Shown piece by piece: positions 40,356 to 52,638 of a stretch of DNA of 64,000 nucleotides. Numbering within the stretch: the first letter of the stretch is position 1; every line of letters starts with the position of its first letter. Source of the DNA: Auanema rhodensis. Lineage: Eukaryota; Nematoda; Chromadorea; Rhabditida; Rhabditidae. The position numbers were made by a program, and so were the translations under genes. The notes beneath the pieces are model-generated. The model did not search any database. It saw nothing but the letters and a program-made list of their open reading frames with translations, and had not been told where the DNA came from. The stretch spans positions 3,038,001 through 3,102,000 of the forward strand of contig OZ059898.1 of assembly GCA_964057225.1 (NCBI GenBank). Reading direction: 5' to 3'.

Positions 40356-41408
40356 AAAAACATCTACTTTTCGCTAAATTATTTTGAAATTTTTCGAAAA
40401 AATTTTTGTCAAAATGTTTTTGGAAGCAATGTTGAGTGTACATGGAAACTCAACATACACTAATGCATCATTTTTCAAACGATCATAACTAATTTTTGTA
40501 TTAAGCGTTTTTCAATGTAGTATAGTGCATTCGATGCGGATTTTTAAGCTGCGTCGATCTGTGTTATCAGATTTGCGCTAGCTTAAAAATGCACCGAGAT
40601 ATCAACTGATATAAGTTCACACTTATATCCTCGATTTTCATCCTGAAGAATTAATTTTCTCGTTGAATAACATTGTCCATCGTCTTTGCCTTGAAAAAAG
40701 GAATCTAAAAACATCTACTTTTTGCTAAATTATTTTGAAATTTTCCGAAAAAATTTTTGTCAAAATGTTTTTGGAAGCAATGTTGAGTGTACATGGAAAC
40801 TCAACATACACTAATGCATCATTTTTCAAACGATCATAACTAATTTTTGTATCAAGCTTTTCTCAATGTAGTATAGTGCATTCGATGCGGATTTTTAAGC
40901 TGCGTCGATCTGTGTTATCAGATTTGCGCTAGCTTAAAAATGCACCGAGATATCAACTGATATAAGTTCACACTTATATCCTCGATTTTCATCCTGAAGA
41001 ATTAATTTTCTCGTTGAATAACATTGTCCATCGTCTTTGCCTTGAAAAAAGAAATCTAAAAACATCTACTTTTTGCTAAATTATTTTGAAATTTTCCGAA
41101 AAAATTTTTGTCAAAATGTTTTTGGAAGCAATGTTGAGTGTACATGGAAACTCAACATACACTAATGCATCATTTTTCAAACGATCATAACTAATTTTTG
41201 TATCAAGCGTTTTTCAATGTAGTATAGTGCAATCGATGCGGATTTTTAAGCTGCGTCGATCTGTGTTATCAGATTTGCGCTAGCTTAAAAATGCACCGAG
41301 ATATCAACTGATATAAGTTCACACTTATATCCTCGATTTTCATCCTGAAGAATTAATTTTTTCGTTGAATAACATTGTCCATCGTCTTTGCCTTGAAAAA
41401 TGGAATCT
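39654..41408. repeat. Trimer HOR, 1053 bp, partial second copy, overlapping the 5-mer
   Basis: AAAAAAGAAATC occurs at 39992 and 41045, 1053 bp apart, and in each case the next monomer has TTTTCCG and GCAATCG. Unit 1 is 39654-40706. Unit 2 is 40707-41408, cut short after two monomers. It reuses monomers of the second 5-mer unit. Confidence 0.75.
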
Positions 41409-44400
41409 AAAAACATCTACTTTTTGGTAAATTATTTTGAAATTTTTCGAAAAAATTTTTGTCAAAATGTTTTTGGAAGCAATGTTGAGTGTACATGGAA
41501 ACTCAACATACACTAATGCATCATTTTTCAAACGATCATAACTAATTTTTGTATCAAGCGTTTCTCAATGTAGTATAGTGCATTCGATCCGGATTTTTAA
41601 GCTGCGTCGATCTGTGTTATCAGATTTGCGCTAGCTTAAAAATGCACCGAGATATCAACTGATATAAGTTCACACTTATATCCTCGATTTTCATCCTGAA
41701 GAATTAATTTTTTCGTTGAATAACATTGTCCATCGTCTTTGCCTTGAAAAATCGAATCTAAAAACATCTACTTTTCGCTAAATTATTTTGAAATTTTTCG
41801 AAAAAATTTTTGTCAAAATGTTTTTGGAAGCAATGTTGAGTGTACATGGAAACTCAACATACACTAATGCATCATTTTTCAAACGATCATAACTAATTTT
41901 TGTATTAAGCTTTTCTCAATGTAGTATAGTGCATTCGAAGCGGATTTTTAAGCTGCGTCGATCTGTGTTATCAGATTTGCGCTAGCTTAAAAATGCACCG
42001 AGATATCAACTGATATAAGTTCACACTTATATCCTCGATTTTCACCCTGAAGAATTAACTTTTTCGTTGAATAACATTGTCTATCGTCTTTGCCTTGAAA
42101 AATGGAATCTAAAAACATCTACTTTTTGGTAAATTATTTTGAAATTTTTCGAAAAAATTTTTGTCAAAATGTTTTTGGAAGCAATGTTGAGTGTACATGG
42201 AAACTCAACATACACTAATGCATCATTTTTCAAACGATCATAACTAATTTTTGTATTAAGCGTTTTTCAATGTAGTATAGTGCAATCGATGCGGATTTTT
42301 AAGCTGCGTCGATCTGTGTTATCAGATTTGCGCTAGCTTAAAAATGCACCGAGATATCAACTGATATAAGTTCACACTTATATCCTCGATTTTCATCCTG
42401 AAGAATTAATTTTTTCGTTGAATAACATTGTCCATCGTCTTTGCCTTGAAAAATCGAATCTAAAAACATCTACTTTTCGCTAAATTATTTTGAAATTTTT
42501 CGAAAAAATTTTTGTCAAAATGTTTTTGGAAGCAATGTTGAGTGTACATGGAAACTCAACATACACTAATGCATCATTTTTCAAACGATCATAACTAATT
42601 TTTGTATCAAGCGTTTTTTAATGTAGTATAGTGCATTCGATGCGGATTTTTAAGCTGCGTCGATCTGTGTTATCAGATTTGCGCTAGCTTAAAAATGCAC
42701 CGAGATATCAACTGATATAAGTTCACACTTATATCCTCGATTTTCATCCTGAAGAATTAATTTTTTCGTTGAATAACATTGTCCATCGTCTTTGCCTTGA
42801 AAAATGGAAACTAAAAACATCTACTTTTTGCTAAATTATTTTGAAATTTTTCGAAAAAATTTTTGTCAAAATGTTTTTGGAAGCAATGTTGAGTGTACAT
42901 GGAAACTCAACATACACTAATGCATCATTTTTCAAACGATCATAACTAATTTTTGTATCAAGCTTTTCTCAATGTAGTATAGTGCATTCGATGCGGATTT
43001 TTAAGCTGCGTCGATCTGTGTTATCAGATTTGCGCTAGCTTAAAAATGCACCGAGATATCAACTGATATAAGTTCACACTTATATCCTCGATTTTCATCC
43101 TGAAGAATTAATTTTTTCGTTGAATAACATTGTCCATCGTCTTTGCCTTGAAAAATCGAATCTAAAAACATCTACTTTTTGCTAAATTATTCTGAAATTT
43201 TTCGAAAAAATTTTTGTCAAAATGTTTTTGGAAGCAATGTTGAGTGTACATGGAAACTCAACATACACTAATGCATCATTTTTCAAACGATCATAACTAA
43301 TTTTTGTATCAAGCGTTTTTCAATGTAGTATAGTGCATTCGATGCGGATTTTTAAGCTGCGTCGATCTGTGTTATCAGATTTGCGCTAGCTTAAAAATGC
43401 ACCGAGATATCAACTGATATAAGTTCACACTTATATCCTCGATTTTCACCCTGAAGAATTAACTTTTTCGTTGAATAACATTGTCTATCGTCTTTGCCTT
43501 GAAAAATGGAAACTAAAAACATCTACTTTTTGCTAAATTATTTTGAAATTTTTCGAAAAAATTTTTGTCAAAATGTTTTTGGAAGCAATGTTGAGTGTAC
43601 ATGGAAACTCAACATACACTAATGCATCATTTTTCAAACGATCATAACTAATTTTTGTATCAAGCTTTTCTCAATGTAGTATAGTGCATTCGATGCGGAT
43701 TTTTAAGCTGCGTCGATCTGTGTTATCAGATTTGCGCTAGCTTAAAAATGCACCGAGATATCAACTGATATAAGTTCACACTTATATCCTCGATTTTCAC
43801 CCTGAAGAATTAACTTTTTCGTTGAATAACATTGTCTATCGTCTTTGCCTTGAAAAATGGAATCTAAAAACATCTACTTTTTGCTAAATTATTTTGAAAT
43901 TTTTCGAAAAAATTTTTGTCAAAATGTTTTTGGAAGCAATGTTGAGTGTACATGGAAACTCAACATACACTAATGCATCATTTTTCAAACGATCATAACT
44001 AATTTTTGTATTAAGCTTTTCTCAATGTAGTATAGTGCATTCGATGCGGATTTTCAAGCTGCGTCGATCTGTGTTATCAGATGTGCGCTAGCTTAAAAAT
44101 GCACCGAGATATCAACTGATATAAGTTCACACTTATATCCTCGATTTTCACCCTGAAGAATTAACTTTTTCGTTGAATAACATTGTCTATCGTCTTTGCC
44201 TTGAAAAATGGAATCTAAAAACATCTACTTTTTGGTAAATTATTTTGAAATTTTTCGAAAAAATTTTTGTCAAAATGTTTTTGGAAGCAATGTTGAGTGT
44301 ACATGGAAACTCAACATACACTAATGCTTCATTTTTCAAACGATCATAACTAATTTTTGTATCAAGCGTTTCTCAATGTAGTATAGTGCATTCGATCCGG

Positions 44401-45269
44401 ATTTTTAAGCTGCGTCGATCTGTGTTATCAGATTTGCGCTAGCTTAAAAATGCACCGAGATATCAACTGATATAAGTTCACACTTATATCCTCGATTTTC
44501 ATCCTGAAGAATTAATTTTTTCGTTGAATAACATTGTCCATCGTCTTTGCCTTGAAAAATCGAATCTAAAAACATCTACTTTTTGCTAAATTATTTTGAA
44601 ATTTTTCGAAAAAATTTTTGTCAAAATGTTTTTGGAAGCAATGTTGAGTGTACATGGAAACTCAACATACACTAATGCATCATTTTTCAAACGATCATAA
44701 CTAATTTTTGTATCAAGCTTTTCTCAATGTAGTATAGTGCATTCGATGCGGATTTTTAAGCTGCGTCGATCTGTGTTATCAGATTTGCGCTAGCTTAAAA
44801 ATGCACCGAGATATCAACTGATATAAGTTCACACTTATATCCTCGATTTTCACCCTGAAGAATTAACTTTTTCGTTGAATAACATTGTCTATCGTCTTTG
44901 CCTTGAAAAATGGAATCTAAAAACATCTACTTTTCGCTAAATTATTTTGAAATTTTTCGAAAAAATTTTTGTCAAAATGTTTTTGGAAGCAATGTTGAGT
45001 GTACATGGAAACTCAACATACACTAATGCATCATTTTTCAAACGATCATAACTAATTTTTGTATTAAGCTTTTCTCAATGTAGTATAGTGCATTCGATGC
45101 GGATTTTTAAGCTGCGTCGATCTGTGTTATCAGATTTGCGCTAGCTTAAAAATGCACCGAGATATCAACTGATATAAGTTCACACTTATATCCTCGATTT
45201 TCACCCTGAAGAATTAACTTTTTCGTTGAATAACATTGTCTATCGTCTTTGCCTTGAAAAATGGAATCT
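41409..45269. repeat. Eleven mixed monomers, possible single 11-mer unit
   Basis: The segment opens with the same dimer type (GGTAAATT with GATCCGG, then TTTTCGCT with CGAAGCGG) that forms the tandem dimers from 45270, exactly 3861 bp (11 x 351) further on. Inside are single-copy variants such as GTTTTTTAATG near 42,611, TATTCTGAA near 43,188, TTTTCAAGCTG near 44,052, GATGTGCGC near 44,080 and ATGCTTC near 44,324. No internal repeat order is clear. Confidence 0.7.
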
Positions 45270-47375
45270 AAAAACATCTACTTTTTGGTAAATTATTTTG
45301 AAATTTTTCGAAAAAATTTTTGTCAAAATGTTTTTGGAAGCAATGTTGAGTGTACATGGAAACTCAACATACACTAATGCATCATTTTTCAAACGATCAT
45401 AACTAATTTTTGTATCAAGCGTTTCTCAATGTAGTATAGTGCATTCGATCCGGATTTTTAAGCTGCGTCGATCTGTGTTATCAGATTTGCGCTAGCTTAA
45501 AAATGCACCGAGATATCAACTGATATAAGTTCACACTTATATCCTCGATTTTCATCCTGAAGAATTAATTTTTTCGTTGAATAACATTGTCCATCGTCTT
45601 TGCCTTGAAAAATCGAATCTAAAAACATCTACTTTTCGCTAAATTATTTTGAAATTTTTCGAAAAAATTTTTGTCAAAATGTTTTTGGAAGCAATGTTGA
45701 GTGTACATGGAAACTCAACATACACTAATGCATCATTTTTCAAACGATCATAACTAATTTTTGTATTAAGCTTTTCTCAATGTAGTATAGTGCATTCGAA
45801 GCGGATTTTTAAGCTGCGTCGATCTGTGTTATCAGATTTGCGCTAGCTTAAAAATGCACCGAGATATCAACTGATATAAGTTCACACATATATCCTCGAT
45901 TTTCACCCTGAAGAATTAACTTTTTCGTTGAATAACATTGTCTATCGTCTTTGCCTTGAAAAATGGAATCTAAAAACATCTACTTTTTGGTAAATTATTT
46001 TGAAATTTTTCGAAAAAATTTTTGTCAAAATGTTTTTGGAAGCAATGTTGAGTGTACATGGAAACTCAACATACACTAATGCATCATTTTTCAAACGATC
46101 ATAACTAATTTTTGTATCAAGCGTTTCTCAATGTAGTATAGTGCATTCGATCCGGATTTTTAAGCTGCGTCGATCTGTGTTATCAGATTTGCGCTAGCTT
46201 AAAAATGCACCGAGATATCAACTGATATAAGTTCACACTTATATCCTCGATTTTCATCCTGAAGAATTAATTTTTTCGTTGAATAACATTGTCCATCGTC
46301 TTTGCCTTGAAAAATCGAATCTAAAAACATCTACTTTTCGCTAAATTATTTTGAAATTTTTCGAAAAAATTTTTGTCAAAATGTTTTTGGAAGCAATGTT
46401 GAGTGTACATGGAAACTCAACATACACTAATGCATCATTTTTCAAACGATCATAACTAATTTTTGTATTAAGCTTTTCTCAATGTAGTATAGTGCATTCG
46501 AAGCGGATTTTTAAGCTGCGTCGATCTGTGTTATCAGATTTGCGCTAGCTTAAAAATGCACCGAGATATCAACTGATATAAGTTCACACTTATATCCTCG
46601 ATTTTCACCCTGAAGAATTAACTTTTTCGTTGAATAACATTGTCTATCGTCTTTGCCTTGAAAAATGGAATCTAAAAACATCTACTTTTTGGTAAATTAT
46701 TTTGAAATTTTTCGAAAAAATTTTTGTCAAAATGTTTTTGGAAGCAATGTTGAGTGTACATGGAAACTCAACATACACTAATGCATCATTTTTCAAACGA
46801 TCATAACTAATTTTTGTATCAAGCGTTTCTCAATGTAGTATAGTGCATTCGATCCGGATTTTTAAGCTGCGTCGATCTGTGTTATCAGATTTGCGCTAGC
46901 TTAAAAATGCACCGAGATATCAACTGATATAAGTTCACACTTATATCCTCGATTTTCATCCTGAAGAATTAATTTTTTCGTTGAATAACATTGTCCATCG
47001 TCTTTGCCTTGAAAAATCGAATCTAAAAACATCTACTTTTCGCTAAATTATTTTGAAATTTTTCGAAAAAATTTTTGTCAAAATGTTTTTGGAAGCAATG
47101 TTGAGTGTACATGGAAACTCAACATACACTAATGCATCATTTTTCAAACGATCATAACTAATTTTTGTATTAAGCTTTTCTCAATGTAGTATAGTGCATT
47201 CGATCCGGATTTTTAAGCTGCGTCGATCTGTGTTATCAGATTTGCGCTAGCTTAAAAATGCACCGAGATATCAACTGATATAAGTTCACACTTATATCCT
47301 CGATTTTCACCCTGAAGAATTAACTTTTTCGTTGAATTACATTGTCTATCGTCTTTGCCTTGAAAAATGGAATCT
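45270..47375. repeat. Dimer HOR, 702 bp, three copies
   Basis: Units start at 45270, 45972 and 46674. Monomer 1 has TTTTTGGTAAATT, TCAAGCGTTTCTC and GATCCGG. Monomer 2 has TTTTCGCT and, in the first two units, CGAAGCGG (45797 and 46499), which becomes GATCCGG in the third. CACACATATATCC in unit 1 and GAATTACATTG in unit 3 are private changes. Confidence 0.9.
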
Positions 47376-47726
47376 AAAAACATCTACTTTTTGGTAAATT
47401 ATTTTGAAATTTTTCGAAAAAATTTTTGTCAAAATGTTTTTGGAAGCAATGTTGAGTGTACATGGAAACTCAACATACACTAATGCATCATTTTTCAAAC
47501 GATCATAACTAATTTTTGTATCAAGCTTTTCTCAATGTAGTATAGTGCATTCGATGCGGATTTTTAAGCTGCGTCGATATGTGTTATCAGATTTGCGCTA
47601 GCTTAAAAATGCACCGAGATATCAACTGATATAAGTTCACACTTATATCCTCGATTTTCACCCTGAAGAATTAACTTTTTCGTTGAATAACATTGTCTAT
47701 CGTCTTTGCCTTGAAAAATGGAATCT
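47376..47726. repeat. Single linking monomer, first with GATATG
   Basis: This copy carries GTCGATATGTG, which weakens the inner stem of dyad 2 (ATCTG to ATATG). The variant becomes one half of the dimer family between 49.8 and 57 kb. Confidence 0.8.
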
Positions 47727-49830
47727 AAAAACATCTACTTTTTGGTAAACTATTTTGAAATTTTTCGAAAAAATTTTTGTCAAAATGTTTTTGGAAGCAA
47801 TGTTGAGTGTACATGGAAACTCAACATACACTAATGCATCATTTTTCAAACGATCATAACTAATTTTTGTATCAAGCGTTTCTCAATGTAGTATAGTGCA
47901 TTCGATCCGGATTTTTAAGCTGCGTCGATCTGTGTTATCAGATTTGCGCTAGCTTAAAAATGCACCGAGATATCAACTGATATAAGTTCACACTTATATC
48001 CTCGATTTTCACCCTGAAGAATTAATTTTTTCGTTGAATAACATTGTCCATCGTCTTTGCCTTGAAAAAAGGAATCTAAAAACATCTACTTTTTGCTAAA
48101 TTATTTTGAAATTTTCCGAAAAAATTTTTGTCAAAATGTTTTTGGAAGCAATGTTGAGTGTACATGGAAACTCAACATACACTAATGCATCATTTTTCAA
48201 ACGATCATAACTAATTTTTGTATCAAGCGTTTTTCAATGTAGTATAGTGCAATCGATGCGGATTTTTAAACTGCGTCGATCTGTGTTATCAGATTTGCGC
48301 TAGCTTAAAAATGCACCGAGATATCAACTGATATAAGTTCACACTTATATCCTCGATTTTCATCCTGAAGAATTAATTTTTCGTTGAATAACATTGTCCA
48401 TCGTCTTTGCCTTGGAAAATCGAATCTAAAAACATCTACTTTTCGCTAAATTATTTTGAAATTTTTCGAAAAAATTTTTGTCAAAATGTTTTTGGAAGCA
48501 ATGTTGAGTGTACATGGAAACTCAACATACACTAATGCATCATTTTTCAAACGATCATAACTAATTTTTGTATCAAGCGTTTTTCAATGTAGTATAGTGC
48601 ATTCGATGCGGATTTTTAAGCTGCGTCGATCTGTGTTATCAGATTTGCGCTAGCTTAAAAATGCACCGAGATATCAACTGATACAAGTTCACACTTATAT
48701 CCTCGATTTTCACCCTGAAGAAATAATTTTTTCGTTGAATAACATTGTCCATCGTCTTTGCCTTGAAAAAAGGATTTTAAAAACATCTACTTTTTGCTAA
48801 ATTATTTTGAAATTTTTCGAAAAAATTTTTGTCAAAATGTTTTTGGAAGCAATGTTGAGTGTACAAGGAAACTCAACATACACTAATGCATCATTTTTCA
48901 AACGATCATAACTAATTTTTGTATCAAGCGTTTCTCAATGTAGTATAGTGCATTCGATCCGGATTTTTAAGCTGCGTCGATCTGTGTTATCAGATTTGCG
49001 CTAGCTTAAAAATGCACCGAGATATCAACTGATATAAGTTCACACTTATATCCTCGATTTTCACCCTGAAGAATTAATTTTTTCGTTGAATAACATTGTC
49101 CATCGTCTTTGCCTTGAAAAAAGGAATCTAAAAACATCTACTTTTTGCTAAATTATTTTGAAATTTTCCGAAAAAATTTTTGTCAAAATGTTTTTGGAAG
49201 CAATGTTGAGTGTACATGGAAACTCAACATACACTAATGCATCATTTTTCAAACGATCATAACTAATTTTTGTATCAAGCGTTTTTCAATGTAGTATAGT
49301 GCAATCGATGCGGATTTTTAAACTGCGTCGATCTGTGTTATCAGATTTGCGCTAGCTTAAAAATGCACCGAGATATCAACTGATATAAGTTCACACTTAT
49401 ATCCTCGATTTTCATCCTGAAGAATTAATTTTTCGTTGAATAACATTGTCCATCGTCTTTGCCTTGGAAAATCGAATCTAAAAACATCTACTTTTCGCTA
49501 AATTATTTTGAAATTTTTCGAAAAAATTTTTGTCAAAATGTTTTTGGAAGCAATGTTGAGTGTACATGGAAACTCAACATACACTAATGCATCATTTTTC
49601 AAACGATCATAACTAATTTTTGTATCAAGCGTTTTTCAATGTAGTATAGTGCATTCGATGCGGATTTTTAAGCTGCGTCGATCTGTGTTATCAGATTTGC
49701 GCTAGCTTAAAAATGCACCGAGATATCAACTGATACAAGTTCACACTTATATCCTCGATTTTCACCCTGAAGAAATAATTTTTTCGTTGAATAACATTGT
49801 CCATCGTCTTTGCCTTGAAAAAAGGATTTT
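47727..49830. repeat. Trimer HOR, 1052 bp, two copies
   Basis: Units are 47727-48778 and 48779-49830. The three monomers end in AAAAAAGGAATC, CCTTGGAAAATCG and AAAGGATTTT. The middle monomer of each has TTTTAAACTGCG and the same one-base loss in the T run before CGTTG, so the deletion arose once and was then duplicated with the unit. GTACAAGG near 48,863 and GGTAAACTATT in the first unit distinguish the copies. Confidence 0.9.
48377..48381. other. T-run contraction, 1-bp deletion, duplicated at 49429-49433
   Basis: Five T precede CGTTGAATAAC instead of six. The same loss is found in the equivalent monomer of the next trimer unit at 49429-49433, 1052 bp away, so both descend from one event. 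Confidence 0.85.
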
Positions 49831-52638
49831 AAAAACATCTACTTTTTGCTAAATTATTTTGAAATTTTTCGAAAAAATTTTTGTCAAAATGTTTTTGGAA
49901 ACAATGTTGAGTGTACATGGAAACTCAACATACACTAATGCATCATTTTTCAAACGATCATAACTAATTTTTGTATCAAGCTTTTCTCAATGTAGTATAG
50001 TGCATTCGATGCGGATTTTTAAGCTGCGTCGATATGTGTTATCAGATTTGCGCTAGCTTAAAAATGCACCGAGATATCAACTGATATAAGTTCACACTTA
50101 TATCCTCGATTTTCACCCTGAAGAATTAACTTTTTCGTTGAATAACATTGTCTATCGTCTTTGCCTTGAAAAATGGAATCTAAAAACATCTACTTTTTGC
50201 TAAATTATTTTGAAATTTTTCGAAAAAATTTTTGTCAAAATGTTTTTGGAAACAATGTTGAGTGTACATGGAAACTCAACATACACTAATGCATCATTTT
50301 TCGAACGATCATAACTAATTTTTGTATCAAGCGTTTTTCAATGTAGTATAGTGCATTCGATGCGGATTTTTAAGCTGCGTCGATCTGTGTTATCAGATTT
50401 GCGCTAGCTTAAAAATGCACCGAGATATCAACTGATACAAGTTCACACTTATATCCTCGATTTTCACCCTGAAGAAATAATTTTTTCGTTGAATAACATT
50501 GTCTATCGTCTTTGCCTTGAAAAATGGAATTTAAAAACATCTACTTTTTGCTAAATTATTTTGAAATTTTTCGAAAAAATTTTTGTCAAAATGTTTTTGG
50601 AAACAATGTTGAGTGTACATGGAAACTCAACATACACTAATGCATCATTTTTCAAACGATCATAACTAATTTTTGTATCAAGCTTTTCTCAATGTAGTAT
50701 AGTGCATTCGATGCGGATTTTTAAGCTGCGTCGATATGTGTTATCAGATTTGCGCTAGCTTAAAAATGCACCGAGATATCAACTGATATAAGTTCACACT
50801 TATATCCTCGATTTTCACCCTGAAGAATTAACTTTTTCGTTGAATAACATTGTCTATCGTCTTTGCCTTGAAAAATGGAATCTAAAAACATCTACTTTTT
50901 GCTAAATTATTTTGAAATTTTTCGAAAAAATTTTTGTCAAAATGTTTTTGGAAGCAATGTTGAGTGTACATGGAAACTCAACATACACTAATGCATCATT
51001 TTTCAAACGATCATAACTAATTTTTGTATTAAGCTTTTCTCAATGTAGTATAGTGCATTCGATGCGGATTTTTAAGCTGCGTCGATCTGTGTTATCAGAT
51101 TTGCGCTAGCTTAAAAATGCACCGAGATATCAACTGATATAAGTTCACACTTATATCCTCGATTTTCACCCTGAAGAATTAACTTTTTCGTTGAATAACA
51201 TTGTCTATCGTCTTTGCCTTGAAAAATGGAATCTAAAAACATCTACTTTTTGGTAAACTATTTTGAAATTTTTCGAAAAAATTTTTGTCAAAATGTTTTT
51301 GGAAGCAATGTTGAGTGTACATGGAAACTCAACATACACTAATGCATCATTTTTCAAACGATCATAACTTATTTTTGTATCAAGCGTTTCTCAATGTAGT
51401 ATAGTGCATTCGATCCGGATTTTTAAGCTGCGTCGATCTGTGTTATCAGATTTGCGCTAGCTTAAAAATGCACCGAGATATCAACTGATATAAGTTCACA
51501 CTTATATCCTCGATTTTCACCCTGAAGAATTAATTTTTTCGTTGAATAACATTGTCCATCGTCTTTGCCTTGAAAAAAGGAATCTAAAAACATCTACTTT
51601 TTGCTAAATTATTTTGAAATTTTCCGAAAAAATTTTTGTCAAAATGTTTTTGGAAGCAATGTTGAGTGTACATGGAAACTCAACATACACTAATGCATCA
51701 TTTTTCAAACGATCATAACTAATTTTTGTATTAAGCTTTTCTCAATGTAGTATAGTGCATTCGATGCGGATTTTTAAGCTGCGTCGATCTGTGTTATCAG
51801 ATTTGCGCTAGCTTAAAAATGCACCGAGATATCAACTGATATAAGTTCACACTTATATCCTCGATTTTCACCCTGAAGAATTAACTTTTTCGTTGAATAA
51901 CATTGTCTATCGTCTTTGCCTTGAAAAATGGAATCTAAAAACATCTACTTTTTGGTAAACTATTTTGAAATTTTTCGAAAAAATTTTTGTCAAAATGTTT
52001 TTGGAAGCAATGTTGAGTGTACATGGAAACTCAACATACACTAATGCATCATTTTTCAAACGATCATAACTAATTTTTGTATCAAGCGTTTCTCAATGTA
52101 TTATAGTGCATTCGATCCGGATTTTTAAGCTGCGTCGATCTGTGTTATCAGATTTGCGCTAGCTTAAAAATGCACCGAGATATCAACTGATATAAGTTCA
52201 CACTTATATCCTCGATTTTCACCCTGAAGAATTAATTTTTTCGTTGAATAACATTGTCCATCGTCTTTGCCTTGAAAAAAGGAATCTAAAAACATCTACT
52301 TTTTGCTAAATTATTTTGAAATTTTCCGAAAAAATTTTTGTCAAAATGTTTTTGGAAGCAATGTTGAGTGTACATGGAAACTCAACATACACTAATGCAT
52401 CATTTTTCAAACGATCATAACTAATTTTTGTATTAAGCGTTTTTCAATGTAGTATAGTGCAATCGATGCGGATTTTTAAACTGCGTCGATCTGTGTTATC
52501 AGATTTGCGCTAGCTTAAAAATGCACCGAGATATCAACTGATACAAGTTCACACTTATATCCTCGATTTTCACCCTGAAGAAATAATTTTTTCGTTGAAT
52601 AACATTGTCTATCGTCTTTGCCTTGAAAAATGGAATCT
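49831..52638. repeat. Eight monomers mixing types found to the right
   Basis: Copies at 49831-50883 belong to the GATATG and GATACAAG pair with GGAAACAATG. Copies at 50533-51585 match the trimer type found at 55798-57903, including AACTTATTTTTG at 51367. GGTAAACTATT with GTATTATAG at 51937 matches the 11-mer domain. The stretch therefore samples several families without a regular period. Confidence 0.8.
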
